DNA of 64,000 bases. Source: an uncultured Sphingobacteriales bacterium (lineage in GTDB: Bacteria; Bacteroidota; Bacteroidia; Chitinophagales; Chitinophagaceae). Of the stretch, positions 14,628-24,740 are shown in pieces. Location of the stretch: positions 1 to 64,000 of the forward strand of contig CALMQS010000107.1 in assembly GCA_937871285.1 (NCBI GenBank), read 5' to 3'. The notes below the pieces were generated by a model. That model did not search any database. It was given only the letters and a program-made list of their open reading frames with translations, and was not told the origin of the DNA. Every line of letters begins with the position of its first letter. Within the stretch, counting starts at the first letter, position 1. Both the position numbers and the translations under genes were made by a program.

Positions 14628-17549
14628 CTAAAATGCTATACCTTTCTGTGGAATGGTATTGATGGTAAGGTAAACCACATCTTTTATTTTTACGCCATCT
14701 CTGCCATATGCCTCAAACCTGATCCGCATAGTATGAACAGGTTTTATATCCGGTATCTCCAGAAAAACAGACTGTCTGTCTTCACTTAAAAAAACATTTT
14801 TAACAATCACGGTATCTTCTCCTTTCTCGCCTTTATGCTTTATGGAATAATGCGATGAGCCATAATTGCTGGTCCATTTATAATTCCATTGACTCACCTT
14901 ATAATTTTCCGCCTGCTCACACTTTTCCTTATCCAGCTCAAAATTAAATTGCAGTCTTACCCCGTTTTTCACAACCTCAGCATCTTTAATGAGGTGTCCT
15001 TCACCACCCTTATACCTTATCCTGTTCAGCGTACCATATTTTGAAGCAACACCATCATCCCACCCGGTAAGCCCGGTTACATATATTTGTTTATCTGCCG
15101 GGTTAACTGTGGCGCGCTGAATACCTGCATCAAATTGAAATGGAAATGCGATCATGGATCCCTGTGTTACACCATTGGCTTCGTGCGGATGAAAATGATA
15201 TACCCAGCCTTTGCCATAGCTGGTATGAATGAACTGATTACCCAGTGGCCCCCAGCTTTTATCGCTCCATACGCCTCCGCCCGGGGAGTTGTCAAATTCC
15301 TGTGGTATCCACAGCGCAGGAGGTTCAAAGCTTCGGGGTACGGGAATGATATCTGCATTCACTACCCCGTCAACTACCTGGTCTTCTCCGAATTGAATAC
15401 CGTCGGGGCTCCACTCTTTACTGGCCAAATTGGGAACATACCCGTAGAATTTTCCTTTTTTGATGTGATTGATCTTATTGGCAGGCGTCCACTGGCCCTG
15501 GTTATCGCTCACAAAAATGTCATTACCCGGAGTTAGGGTTATGCCGTTGTTTACGCGGAAGCCTGTGGCCAGGTTTTCCCATTTTTTCCCGTCGGGTGAT
15601 ATTTTGAGTACGTTGCCCGGCATTTTATTATTGGTATACGCTCCGGGTTTGGCATAATACAAATTACCTTCGCTGTCTGTTTCCAGTCCAAAATTAAACG
15701 CGTGGAAAAAAGAGGATACATCCGTATCCGGGAAGAAATTTTCATAAAAATCAGTTTCATTATCCCCGTTAAGATCGTGCAGTATAATAATCCCGTTCCG
15801 GCAGGTTACATAAATTTTACTCTTAATTACTTTTAAGCCCATAGGCTCATACAAGCCTGCGGCAATTCGTTGCCAGCTAATATTTTTTAAGCTGTTATCA
15901 ATACCTGTTGCCATCCATACATCGCCACCGTAGGTTGTCAGAAGCAATCTGCCATCATCCATAAAGGCAAGCGCGGTAGGGCGTATCCAGCTATTAGCTT
16001 CATTGTTAAACGGCAGGCCAATATTATCCACTGCATAGGGATAGTCACCCCTTATTTCAACGAGCTTACCCGCATCCGTTTTATCCTGATCTTTATAATA
16101 TACAGGATCGGCATGCGGTTTCCCTGCATTCAGTTCACCCTTTGCAGGTACGTTATAATCCCACAGGCGGCTTCCACCTTTTATTATTGCGGATATGTTG
16201 GGGAAAGCGGTTGCGGATACCTGCTTTTTAAACCGGGAAATAAAATTTTCCAGTTGCTGTTCTCCTTCGCCGGAAGTACGTAATACATGCACCGAAATGT
16301 CTGTTGTTGATGCAGGTATCGTTAAAATCATCCTGTTTTGGTCATCAACATATCCTGTAACCCCGGCACCGCTTGAAAACACACCGGCAGCCAGAAACCT
16401 GTTGGTAACATTACCAGCCGAAGTGGAACTTACCAATATATAGGCCTGATCAGAGGAAACGGAGTTAACCCATTTACCATCTGCTGAAATGATTCCATTT
16501 TTAAAAGCCCCCTTTTCATCCCGGAGCTGACCAATATAAATTTGCTGTTCCTGCCCCGGCCCAATTTGTAAAGTTTGTGTGAGCAGGATGCTGTTGTTGT
16601 GCTTAGCGGCTGCAGGCAGCTCATATATTTTTCTACCGCTTACGGAATAAGACAGTATAACCTGCTTCCCGTTTTTATAATGACCATGGAAGCGCATGAT
16701 CTCCGATGGAAGCGGCGACCGGACACCAGTGGTTTTATTCAGCGCTTCTAAACGGCCGCCGAATGTCCATTGCCACGTATCAAGTCCATTGAGTACATTA
16801 CCTTCCACAAAAGGCTCCCCCTCTCCCCTGTATCTTTTATATTTTGTATCACCGGTATTCAGCTCTCCTTCCCAGGCGGCAGTTAAGCCCATGCGTAAAA
16901 GGTTATAGCTGATAGCCACATGCTCATCTAACAGCACAGTAAGCGCAGCCGTTGTATGATCTTTAAGCTGGGAATAGATGGCCGTACCATAATCACTCTT
17001 TGTGCTACCAAACCAGTCCTGCCCGTATTGTAATGACCCTTTCAGCGCATCGGCTTTTATCGTTTTGAGGTAATTTTCGCGGGAGCGTTTTGACCTGGGA
17101 AGCGTAGCCAGGTATTCATCGGTAATGTTGAAATATTGATGTGCATTGGAATCCTTTATGAATTGCTCGCGTATGTACTGTATTACATAATATCTTTCCT
17201 GCGGGCTCATCCACGACTGGGCGGGCATCATACCTGCGCCATAGGTAATGGTTTTCCACATGTCAAACGGGCCGTTACCAAAACGCAGCGTATCCCTGCT
17301 GAAAGAACGGGCCTGCGGAAGTGAAGAGGTACCTCTTTCTCCATGACAGGCTACACATGCGCTCTTGTATATTGCTTCTCCTTTTTGAAACGTGCTGCTG
17401 TTCAGTTCCCGGATCACTGTTGCATGATCTATGTCTGAAGAGTGATCTGTATTACATTGAAGAAGGAAAAAAGAGGTGGCCATACAAGTGATCAGCACAT
17501 ACGGGTTCTTAAAAAAGGACAGGATTTTCATATTATGATGCCGCTTCAT
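14628..17549 (-). CDS. Lipoprotein cytochrome c / beta-propeller dehydrogenase-like protein
   Basis: This 973-residue protein has a lipoprotein leader (FFLLQC, Cys 32), then a class I cytochrome c domain with heme motif CVACH at 65-69 and a probable distal Met in AGMMPAQ (107-108). Residues ~150-480 form a middle region resembling DUF6797. A propeller follows with sorbosone/glucose dehydrogenase-like repeats, such as PTALAFMDDGRLLLTTYGGDVW, YPYAVDNIGLPF and NGITLTPGNDIFVSDNQG. It probably oxidises a substrate in the periplasm and passes electrons via the heme. ATG 17531 (MKILSFFK) is an equally good start. It is divergent from the sugar isomerase-like gene. Confidence 0.82.
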   Translation of the reverse strand: MKRHHNMKILSFFKNPYVLITCMATSFFLLQCNTDHSSDIDHATVIRELNSSTFQKGEAIYKSACVACHGERGTSSLPQARSFSRDTLRFGNGPFDMWKTITYGAGMMPAQSWMSPQERYYVIQYIREQFIKDSNAHQYFNITDEYLATLPRSKRSRENYLKTIKADALKGSLQYGQDWFGSTKSDYGTAIYSQLKDHTTAALTVLLDEHVAISYNLLRMGLTAAWEGELNTGDTKYKRYRGEGEPFVEGNVLNGLDTWQWTFGGRLEALNKTTGVRSPLPSEIMRFHGHYKNGKQVILSYSVSGRKIYELPAAAKHNNSILLTQTLQIGPGQEQQIYIGQLRDEKGAFKNGIISADGKWVNSVSSDQAYILVSSTSAGNVTNRFLAAGVFSSGAGVTGYVDDQNRMILTIPASTTDISVHVLRTSGEGEQQLENFISRFKKQVSATAFPNISAIIKGGSRLWDYNVPAKGELNAGKPHADPVYYKDQDKTDAGKLVEIRGDYPYAVDNIGLPFNNEANSWIRPTALAFMDDGRLLLTTYGGDVWMATGIDNSLKNISWQRIAAGLYEPMGLKVIKSKIYVTCRNGIIILHDLNGDNETDFYENFFPDTDVSSFFHAFNFGLETDSEGNLYYAKPGAYTNNKMPGNVLKISPDGKKWENLATGFRVNNGITLTPGNDIFVSDNQGQWTPANKINHIKKGKFYGYVPNLASKEWSPDGIQFGEDQVVDGVVNADIIPVPRSFEPPALWIPQEFDNSPGGGVWSDKSWGPLGNQFIHTSYGKGWVYHFHPHEANGVTQGSMIAFPFQFDAGIQRATVNPADKQIYVTGLTGWDDGVASKYGTLNRIRYKGGEGHLIKDAEVVKNGVRLQFNFELDKEKCEQAENYKVSQWNYKWTSNYGSSHYSIKHKGEKGEDTVIVKNVFLSEDRQSVFLEIPDIKPVHTMRIRFEAYGRDGVKIKDVVYLTINTIPQKGIAF

Positions 17550-17976
17550 TTTGGGTTTATTTGATCCGGGTTGTTAAGTGAGCCTTGGTGTACTGAATTT
17601 CAGCGTACCGCACGATATCATCTTCCACAAAGCAGGTTAACCTGAAACAATAAGGAACCTCCTGCGTTTATCATAAGGAGAGAGTCCTCCGGTATGCGGA
17701 TACCCTCAAATATATTGCAATAAATAAAAATTCAAATTTCAAATCCAAAGCAAAAAGTTTTTAAATCCGAAGCGAAATGCAACAGTAAACTACAAACGAT
17801 AAACTGTAAACTAAGAAAATCCAAAGAGGAAGAGCTCAGCCTGTCTTTAGCAGTTAACAGAATCTGACTGCTGAAATCTGATTGCTGAAGGCTAATTGCT
17901 GCAAGCATAACAATAAAAGTGTTACCTTTTAGGTTCAGTAATCTGATTTTTATAGATCATTTAAACGATTTGTTCC
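17550..17976. repeat. Intergenic region with degenerate word-like repeats
   Basis: There is no gene here. It holds A-rich near-repeats (AAATTTCAAATCCAAAG, AAATCCGAAG, AAACTGTAAACTAAG) from about 17726. Three tandem 14-bp units lie at 17861-17902 (AATCTGACTGCTGA, AATCTGATTGCTGA, AGGCTAATTGCTGC). Similar word-like tracts occur elsewhere in the window (50930, 51600, 52883, 61441). Promoters for the two divergent genes must also lie here but are not clear. Confidence 0.5.
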
Positions 17977-18888
17977 ATGTATACCTCACGAAGAAACTTC
18001 CTGAAAAAAACTGCGCTGGCATTAGCCGGTACCACGGTATTATCCAATGAAATATTCGCCGCAAAAAAAACCAAAGAGCTTTTGGGCGTACAATTATACA
18101 GCATACGCGACGATATGAAAAAAGATCCACTGGGCAGTTTAAAGCAACTGGCCGAAATGGGTTATAAAAATGTGGAGCATGCCAATTACGGCAACCGTAA
18201 ATTTTACGGTTATGCGGCTTCGGAATTTAAAAAGCTGCTCGGAGACCTTGGCCTGAAAATGCCCAGCGGACATACTGTGATGAGCAAAAAGCACTGGGAT
18301 GAAGACCGGAAAGATTTTACGGATGAATGGAAGATGACGGTTGAAGACGCCGCCATTGTAGGGCAGCAATTTGTTATCAGCCCCTGGTTAGACGATTACT
18401 ACCGTAAATCCTACGATGGTTTGAAGCAGTATATGGAAGTGTTTAATAAATGCGGTGAGCTATGTAAAAAATCGGGAATGAAGTTCGGGTATCATAATCA
18501 CGATTTTGAATTCAGTGAAAAGTTGAACGGTGTAAAAGTATTTGATATCATCCTTCAAAATACCGACCCTTCTCTTGTAGCCCAGCAGCTCGACATCGGC
18601 AATTTGTACAACGGCGGTGCAAAAGCCTTAGACGTAATGCAGCAATACCCGGACAGGTTTGAATCCATGCATGTAAAAGATGAAATAAAATCAGGCAACG
18701 AAAAGGAACCGTACGAAAGCACGGTATTAGGAAAAGGCATTGTTCCGGTAAAGGAAGTCATTGACCTGGGAAGAAAATCAGGCGGCACCATTCATTTCAT
18801 CATTGAGCAGGAATCTTACCAGGGTAAAACGCCTATGGAATGCATGAAGGAAGACCTGGCGATCATGAAGAAGTGGGGATATAAATAG
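17977..18888 (+). CDS. Tat-exported sugar phosphate isomerase/epimerase-like protein
   Basis: This 303-residue protein begins with a twin-arginine leader, SRRNFLKKTALALAG, so it is exported folded. The body is a xylose-isomerase-like TIM barrel (AP endonuclease 2 family). It has LGVQLYSIRDD at strand 1, GYHNHDFEF with metal-ligand histidines, QLDIGNLYNGG, MHVKDE and FIIEQESYQG, which supply the usual divalent-metal ligands. Exported members are frequent in Bacteroidota and often accompany sugar oxidoreductases. The cytochrome/propeller gene is its divergent neighbour. The sugar substrate is unknown. Confidence 0.88.
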   Translation: MYTSRRNFLKKTALALAGTTVLSNEIFAAKKTKELLGVQLYSIRDDMKKDPLGSLKQLAEMGYKNVEHANYGNRKFYGYAASEFKKLLGDLGLKMPSGHTVMSKKHWDEDRKDFTDEWKMTVEDAAIVGQQFVISPWLDDYYRKSYDGLKQYMEVFNKCGELCKKSGMKFGYHNHDFEFSEKLNGVKVFDIILQNTDPSLVAQQLDIGNLYNGGAKALDVMQQYPDRFESMHVKDEIKSGNEKEPYESTVLGKGIVPVKEVIDLGRKSGGTIHFIIEQESYQGKTPMECMKEDLAIMKKWGYK

Positions 18889-19210
18889 GCATATAAAAGC
18901 CCGGGGCTGTGTACTATATACCCCTATTCCGGCTACATATCCGGCTGTGCGCTGCTACTCCGCCACAGCCCTCACCCACACATGCTTCAGCGGGGTATCC
19001 GCTCCCATCCGGCAGCCCGTGGGCAGAAGACCAGGGATAAGCTAATTGCTATAAAAATATTGAGTGCCGTAGAAACAACCCTCGCAGGCCTGGCAGAAGG
19101 ACCAACATGAGAAAATAGCTCTGCCTGAAAGATATAAAAAAATAATGCTGCAGGTACTATGGGAAAGCGAATTGATGACCGGCTATTTTCGATTTCTGAA
19201 AAACCTGCTA
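18889..19210. other. Intergenic, no gene recognised
   Basis: The 322 nt between convergent genes hold no supported ORF, tRNA or clear terminator. A GGCTGTG/CACAGCC pair near 18904-18980 could form a loose stem. Confidence 0.4.
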
Positions 19211-19669
19211 TTATTGCTGTTTTCTTAGCTTTTCATATACCCTGCTGTTTCCGTAAGCATCCAGTTTAACGGTATACAAATGCTTGCCGTCTTCCATTTT
19301 TACAAAATAGGTCAGGTTTTCACCAGAAGTAATCTCTGTAACGCCAAATGCTGTTTTCGTTGAATATCGCCTTTTAATTTCTAATAAAATATTAGTAGGT
19401 AATAAAGCCGGTTTGTAAAAGCGCATAGAGCCGGTTACATGTCCATCATTGTTGTAATTCACGATATATCTTATCCCCGACTGAAAAAAACTAACGGAAT
19501 ACTGATCTCCTTTTTCGTGCCAGCTTACCTGCTGGGCGGTTGTATAAGTTTCGTGAAAAACTTTCAGTACTTTTTCGCTTACAGTAGGATTATTGGCATA
19601 TGCACCAATGGCGCAAAAGAAAATTGCAACATACAATGTTGATAACCGTAAATATTTTCTATTTTTCAT
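19211..19669 (-). CDS. Secreted PepSY-like protein
   Basis: The protein is 152 residues from ATG 19669 (MKNRKYLRLSTLYVAIFFCAIGAYA, a signal peptide). The longer frame from 19801 adds an unlikely 44-residue extension. The mature part, with VSWHEKGDQYSVSFFQSGIRYIVNYN and GNSRVYEKLRKQQ, resembles the PepSY-like/DUF2874 periplasmic proteins of Bacteroidota. They have repeated beta-hairpins and no catalytic motif. A close paralogue is at 38649-39089. The function is unknown; a periplasmic binding or inhibitor role is usually guessed. Confidence 0.75.
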   Translation of the reverse strand: MKNRKYLRLSTLYVAIFFCAIGAYANNPTVSEKVLKVFHETYTTAQQVSWHEKGDQYSVSFFQSGIRYIVNYNNDGHVTGSMRFYKPALLPTNILLEIKRRYSTKTAFGVTEITSGENLTYFVKMEDGKHLYTVKLDAYGNSRVYEKLRKQQ

Positions 19670-20034
19670 TTTGAATAATGTTGTGGTGATGAAATGTATT
19701 TTTACTTGTTGTTTAAAGATGAAACAAAAGGCTTCCGGCGTTAACGTCAATGCTGTAAAGGTCTGTTCTAAAACAGGCTTTAGTGAGTAGATATCCGCCA
19801 TTGTTCTATAGATTTTCAGTTATTAACCGGACAAATTGTGCAGCAACAGGATTAATTCGTCATGAAGAAGGCAGGAAGGGTTTTCTTTGCAGTTAAATTA
19901 TAACATTTTCATTCAACTGCTCGTTGTTCAGCCGTTTGCTATAGAAGCGGTTTAAGCGTACGAAGCTCTTTTGAATAGTTGATTAGTGTACAGGCTGCCA
20001 TTTGCCTCCCATGCCGGCAGTGTTCAGGCTTTTA
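19670..20034. other. Intergenic, no gene recognised
   Basis: The 365 nt carry the upstream region of the PepSY-like gene and the end of the restriction operon. I see no convincing terminator or RNA gene. A TTTTG/CATCTTTA pair read on the minus strand near 19715-19735 might be the PepSY gene promoter. Confidence 0.3.
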
Positions 20035-23000
20035 TTAAGCCCCGCTCAATTCCCCCGCAATCATTTCCGCCTGCTTCAATACCGTTTCAGTAGCCAATGC
20101 CTGTAAATCCGGTGGATAACCATATTGCCGCAATGTTCTTTTTACAATTACTTTCAGCTTTGCTTTTACACTTTCTTTGATCGTCCAGTCAATGGAGGCA
20201 TTTTGTTTTACTTTTTCATACAGCACCACAGCCAGGTCACGCAAAGTATCCTTCGACATCAGTTCCCTTGCACTTGCATTATCGGCAACGGCGGTATAAA
20301 AAGCATATTCATAATCCGTCATATTCATACCCTTCGCCTCATCGTCCATTTTCGTAATATCCTTTCCCAGTTTAATAAGCTCGTCAATAACTTCTGCTGC
20401 TGTCAGTATTTTGTTGTGGTATTTTTTTATGGCATTTTCCAGCATCTCCATCAATGTTTTGCCGGTAACCAAATTCTTTTTCAACCTCGATTTCAATTCA
20501 TCGCTCAATAATTTCCGCAACACTTCCACCGCAATATTTTTATGCTCCATTCCTTTCAGCTCTAATAAAAATTCTTCCGAAAGGATGGAAATATCCGGCT
20601 TCTTTATTCCCGCCGCATCAAATACATCAATCACCTGCTCCGATACCAATGCCTGGTCTATTACCTGCCGTATGGTTGTTTCTATTTCTTCGTCTGTACG
20701 GCCGCTACCCGTGCTGTCAAATTTTGCCAGCCTTGCCTTTACCGCCTGAAAAAAGGCTACTTCATCTTTTACATCCATTGCCTGTTCGTGCGGGATAGCA
20801 ATAGCAAACGCTTTCGATAATGCCGTTACTTCATTGATGTATCTTTTCTTTCCATCCTCCAGCCCCAGTATATGTTCCTCCGCCTGCAGTATCAATGATA
20901 GCTTTTGTGAAGTGCCTGCATCAAAATAATTTTCGTAAGGAAATTTATTAAGCATGTTCGATACCACTTCTAATTTTTCCAGCATCAGTTCAACAGCCTG
21001 TTCCTGCAATTCGGTGGGATCACCCTTACCGCCGGCATCACTATAAAAAGACAATGCTTTTTTCAAATCTGCGGCAATACCAAGATAATCAACAATCAAT
21101 CCACCCGGCTTATCAAGATATACCCGGTTCACCCTTGCAATGGCCTGCATCAGGCTGTGTCCTTTCATGGGCTTATCAATATATAAGGTATGCATGCTGG
21201 GCGCATCAAAACCGGTAAGCCACATATCCCGCACAATTACCAGCTTCAATTCATCGGCCGGGTCTTTCATTCTTTCTGCCAGGGTTCTGCGCTGCTGCTT
21301 GGAAGTGTGGTGCTTCGCTATCTCCGGCCCGTCTGAAGAAGCAGAGGTCATTACCACTTTCAATACCCCTTTGTTCAGTTCAGTATTATGCCATTCCGGT
21401 TTTAAGGCTATGATGGCCTTATAGAGTGCTGCGGCAATGCGGCGGCTCATCGTTACAATCATTCCCTTGCCATCAAATACCTTTTGTCTTTCCTCAAAAT
21501 GGATGACGATATCTTTTGCAATATTTTTTATTCGTTTATCACTACCTACCAACGCTTCCAATTGCGTCCACTTCGCTTTCGCTTTTTGTGTAGTGGTCAG
21601 TTCGTCCTGGTCCAGCTCATCATCCACTTCCTTTACCAGTTCCCTTCCTTCTTCGGTAAGACTTACCCTGGCAAGACGGCTTTCATAATAAATTTTTACC
21701 GTGGCGCCGTCTTCCACCGCCTGAGCTATATCATATACGTCTACATAATTGCCGAATACAGCCGGCGTGTTTACATCCGTGCTTTCTATGGGCGTGCCGG
21801 TAAAACCAAGATAAGTGGCATTCGGTAATGCATCCCGCAAATATTTGGCGAAGCCATATACTACTTTCTTACCGGTTATATTTCCGCCTGCATCCTTTGT
21901 GTCGATTGTTTTGGCACGGAAACCATACTGGGTGCGGTGCGCTTCGTCGGCTATTACTACGATATTACTCCTGTTAGACAGCAATTCATATACATTGCCT
22001 TCCTCCGGCTGAAACTTTTGTATAGTGGTAAACACAATACCTCCACTGGAAACTTTTAATAGTTGTTTCAGTTGGTCCCTGTTTTCGGCCTGTACCGGTT
22101 CCTGCCGCAACAGTTGTTTGGACGCGGCAAACACATCAAACAACTGGTCGTCCAAATCATTGCGGTCGGTAATAATAACCATCGTAGGATTGTGCATAGC
22201 CAGCACTATTTTGCCGGCAAAGAAAACCATAGATAAAGATTTACCGCTGCCTTGTGTATGCCATACAACGCCGGCTTTTCTGTCGCCCACCGGCTGCTGT
22301 TTCACTGCCGGCAATCCATAAGCTTCAGGGTCTTCCGCCACCATGCTCAGCAACGGATCACTGTTTTGTGTTATGCTGAACGCTACCGAAGCATCTGCCT
22401 CAGGTTGCATTCCCGCCGCCCTCAATGTGGATTCCACAGCACGGTTTACCGCATAGTACTGGTGATAAGCCGCCAGTTTCTTAATGGTATTAATAGAAAT
22501 AATGCCGGTTACCAGGTCTTCTTTTTTTGATTTTTCAAATACAATGAAATGCCGGATTAAATCAATAATTGTTTCTTTATTCAGCATGCCCCGTATCAGT
22601 ATTTCCAATTGCCCCGTAAGGTGCGATGCTTCTGCTTTGCCATCGGCTGTTTTCCATGCCATATAACGGCTGAAACCTGCGGATACAGAACCGGCCCTTG
22701 CTTCCAGCCCGTCGGAAATAATATTGAAGGCATTGAAGGTAAACAGCGAAGGTATCTGCACCTTATAGGTTTCTATTTGCTTAAAGGCCGACCTGATCGT
22801 TGCATTTTCATCCGCAGCATTTTTCAGTTCCATCACCACCAGGGGAATACCGTTTATGAACAGGATGATATCAGGACGCTTATTGCTATGATTTTCTATA
22901 ATGGTAAACTGGTTGGCCGCTACAAATTCATTGTTATACGGATCATTAAAATCAACCAGCCAAACCCTGTCGCCCCTGTCATCGCCATCTACTCTTTTGC

Positions 23001-23298
23001 TTACCGGGATGCCTTCCGTAAGGTAGCGGTGAAAGGTTTCGTTATTGGTTAAAAGTTCCGGCGATGCAATGCGCTGCAGTTCTTTTATGGCTTCGTTTTG
23101 TATTTCGGCAGAAAGTGCCGGATTTATTTTGCGTACCGCTTTTTGTAAACGGCTTATCAATGAAACCTGTTCATAGTTTTCCCTTTCAGGCGTATGGCCG
23201 TCTGCGGCAATATCCGGCGCATATACATAACTGTAACCCAATGCTTCAAGGCATTCTATAGCGAGCAGTTCGATGTGGTTTTCGGTAATGCGGGTCAT
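20035..23298 (-). CDS. hsdR: Type I restriction enzyme R subunit (HsdR)
   Basis: This 1087-residue protein is the DNA-translocating and cleaving subunit of a type I restriction enzyme. The N-terminal nuclease domain has DIILFINGIPLVVMELKN (PD-(D/E)XK, about 143-158). The superfamily 2 motor follows, with HTQGSGKSLSM (Walker A, near 347-354), ADEAHRTQYG (near 449) and later helicase motifs TGFDAPSMHTLYIDKP and QAIARVNR. The C-terminal helical region would dock on HsdM/HsdS. The length is usual. Its ATG overlaps the stop of the AAA/DUF4143 gene by 4 nt (ATGA). Its first 34 bp are duplicated at 25294-25327. Confidence 0.96.
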   Translation of the reverse strand: MTRITENHIELLAIECLEALGYSYVYAPDIAADGHTPERENYEQVSLISRLQKAVRKINPALSAEIQNEAIKELQRIASPELLTNNETFHRYLTEGIPVSKRVDGDDRGDRVWLVDFNDPYNNEFVAANQFTIIENHSNKRPDIILFINGIPLVVMELKNAADENATIRSAFKQIETYKVQIPSLFTFNAFNIISDGLEARAGSVSAGFSRYMAWKTADGKAEASHLTGQLEILIRGMLNKETIIDLIRHFIVFEKSKKEDLVTGIISINTIKKLAAYHQYYAVNRAVESTLRAAGMQPEADASVAFSITQNSDPLLSMVAEDPEAYGLPAVKQQPVGDRKAGVVWHTQGSGKSLSMVFFAGKIVLAMHNPTMVIITDRNDLDDQLFDVFAASKQLLRQEPVQAENRDQLKQLLKVSSGGIVFTTIQKFQPEEGNVYELLSNRSNIVVIADEAHRTQYGFRAKTIDTKDAGGNITGKKVVYGFAKYLRDALPNATYLGFTGTPIESTDVNTPAVFGNYVDVYDIAQAVEDGATVKIYYESRLARVSLTEEGRELVKEVDDELDQDELTTTQKAKAKWTQLEALVGSDKRIKNIAKDIVIHFEERQKVFDGKGMIVTMSRRIAAALYKAIIALKPEWHNTELNKGVLKVVMTSASSDGPEIAKHHTSKQQRRTLAERMKDPADELKLVIVRDMWLTGFDAPSMHTLYIDKPMKGHSLMQAIARVNRVYLDKPGGLIVDYLGIAADLKKALSFYSDAGGKGDPTELQEQAVELMLEKLEVVSNMLNKFPYENYFDAGTSQKLSLILQAEEHILGLEDGKKRYINEVTALSKAFAIAIPHEQAMDVKDEVAFFQAVKARLAKFDSTGSGRTDEEIETTIRQVIDQALVSEQVIDVFDAAGIKKPDISILSEEFLLELKGMEHKNIAVEVLRKLLSDELKSRLKKNLVTGKTLMEMLENAIKKYHNKILTAAEVIDELIKLGKDITKMDDEAKGMNMTDYEYAFYTAVADNASARELMSKDTLRDLAVVLYEKVKQNASIDWTIKESVKAKLKVIVKRTLRQYGYPPDLQALATETVLKQAEMIAGELSGA

Positions 23299-23300
23299 GG
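23267..23300 (-). repeat. 34-bp direct repeat, copy at the true hsdR start
   Basis: This segment spans the hsdR start (encoding MTRITENHIEL). It is repeated without mismatch at 25294-25327, 2027 bp away and in the same orientation. The two copies bound the ATPase gene and the hairpin element. Confidence 0.9.
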
Positions 23301-24740
23301 CTGTTTTTGCTGCAGGGTTCTAACGCCCACCGAATATGCATATACCGCGGCGGGAACGTAGGTTAATGAAATGTTGCGGTGCTCAAGGGTTTGTTCTTTA
23401 TCAACGGTAGTAACGATGGCTGCGTCCAGCTTATTCTTTTCGCAAAATTCTGTGAGGCTTTTTAACTCACCCGGTTTTTCTATATAGCGGTTGCTCCATT
23501 TTATTTCAACACACCATACCGGCTTTAGCTTTTTGTCGTCTATTAAAACCATGTCTACTTCACCTTCCGTGCGGCCGGATTTCCAACTGGCATATTTAAG
23601 ATCAAGTTGCTCACGGTGCAGCCATTGCGAGAACACCACAGTTTCTACCATATTACCGGCTTCTTCGTCAATAGGCTCTACCGGCGAAAACAGGGCGCTG
23701 CGCAAAGATGTATTGGTAAGATACACCTTAAATCCGGTTACCCGTTTAAATTGCTTTGCCGTATCGTCTATTTTATGAATTACTTTGATGAGGAAAGCCG
23801 CTTCTAAGTATTCCATATATTTTCGAAGCAATACTTTGTCAATACCACTTTCCTTACAAATTTTTTCAAACGAAAACTCACGCCCGGTGTTATAGGCCAG
23901 ATAGGCAAAAAAGCGGTTCAGCTCCTGCACATCCCTTATGCCGTACAGACTGGGCAAATCGCGCAGCAATACTTTATCAATAATATCGCCCTTTATATAA
24001 CGCGACATGTTCTGCTGTATGGTTTCCGAAAAAATAACTTCCGGGTAACCTCCGTAATTGATGTATTCAAAAAACTGCTTATTGAGTTCCTTTATATCAA
24101 CAGCTTCAAAAAAATCAATCAGCTTATCCCGGTACTTCAGTTGTTTGGGTTTTACGAGGTGCAGTAATTTTTTCAGGTACAGGTATTCCTGAAAGGTGAG
24201 CGGAGGCAGCATGAAATCGGTAAACCTGCCGGCGCCGCTTTCGCTGCTTTTAATGCGCAGCGCTGCCGCTGCAGAACCCGACACTACAAATTTGGTTTGC
24301 GGATAGCTGTCTACCAATATTTTCAGGTGGCGCTCCCAGTCTTTTAAGTATTGTATCTCATCAAAAAATACATACAAACCATCAGCATCTTCCTGCCCGG
24401 CGGCATTCATTGCCAGCTTCAGCAGTTCTTCTAAGCCCAGGTGTATGTAGATGGGATTATCAATGCCAATAAAAAATACCTTCCGGGCGGCGGTATGTTC
24501 TTCCATCAGTGCGCCGATGGCATGGTGCATCATTACGGTTTTACCTACCCTGCGCGGACCCATTAATACCAACGCCCGTTTTACCGACCTGTCTTTTACA
24601 TGCGGGTAAAACAGGTTGAAATACAGGCGGCGGGGCAGGAAATCCATTTCTGCCGTAGGCATACCCGTTGCCCACCAGGGGTTTTCAAAGCGGAGCCGCT
24701 CTAATATTTTGGGTGTAGGAATAGCATACGATTCCTGCAT
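23295..24740 (-). CDS. AAA_14/DUF4143 ATPase
   Basis: This 481-residue protein has an N-terminal AAA_14 P-loop domain with GPRRVGKTVMM (Walker A, near residue 60) and YVFFDEIQYLKDWE (Walker B, near 128). VVSGSAAAAL is the sensor-1 region. The C-terminal DUF4143 domain contains EGEVDMVLIDDKK and VEIKWS around 390-412, which fits a PD-(D/E)XK-like fold with its acidic and lysine positions kept. Such proteins occur beside mobile and defence genes; their biological role is unsettled. It lies in the segment between the 34-bp repeats and its stop codon overlaps the hsdR start. Confidence 0.88.
   Translation of the reverse strand: MQESYAIPTPKILERLRFENPWWATGMPTAEMDFLPRRLYFNLFYPHVKDRSVKRALVLMGPRRVGKTVMMHHAIGALMEEHTAARKVFFIGIDNPIYIHLGLEELLKLAMNAAGQEDADGLYVFFDEIQYLKDWERHLKILVDSYPQTKFVVSGSAAAALRIKSSESGAGRFTDFMLPPLTFQEYLYLKKLLHLVKPKQLKYRDKLIDFFEAVDIKELNKQFFEYINYGGYPEVIFSETIQQNMSRYIKGDIIDKVLLRDLPSLYGIRDVQELNRFFAYLAYNTGREFSFEKICKESGIDKVLLRKYMEYLEAAFLIKVIHKIDDTAKQFKRVTGFKVYLTNTSLRSALFSPVEPIDEEAGNMVETVVFSQWLHREQLDLKYASWKSGRTEGEVDMVLIDDKKLKPVWCVEIKWSNRYIEKPGELKSLTEFCEKNKLDAAIVTTVDKEQTLEHRNISLTYVPAAVYAYSVGVRTLQQKQP

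Noticed and set aside
17861..17902. Three 14-bp tandem units as a possible CRISPR or iteron
   Set aside because: There are no spacers, the units are too few and degenerate, and no replication or Cas gene is nearby. It fits the word-like repeat tracts.
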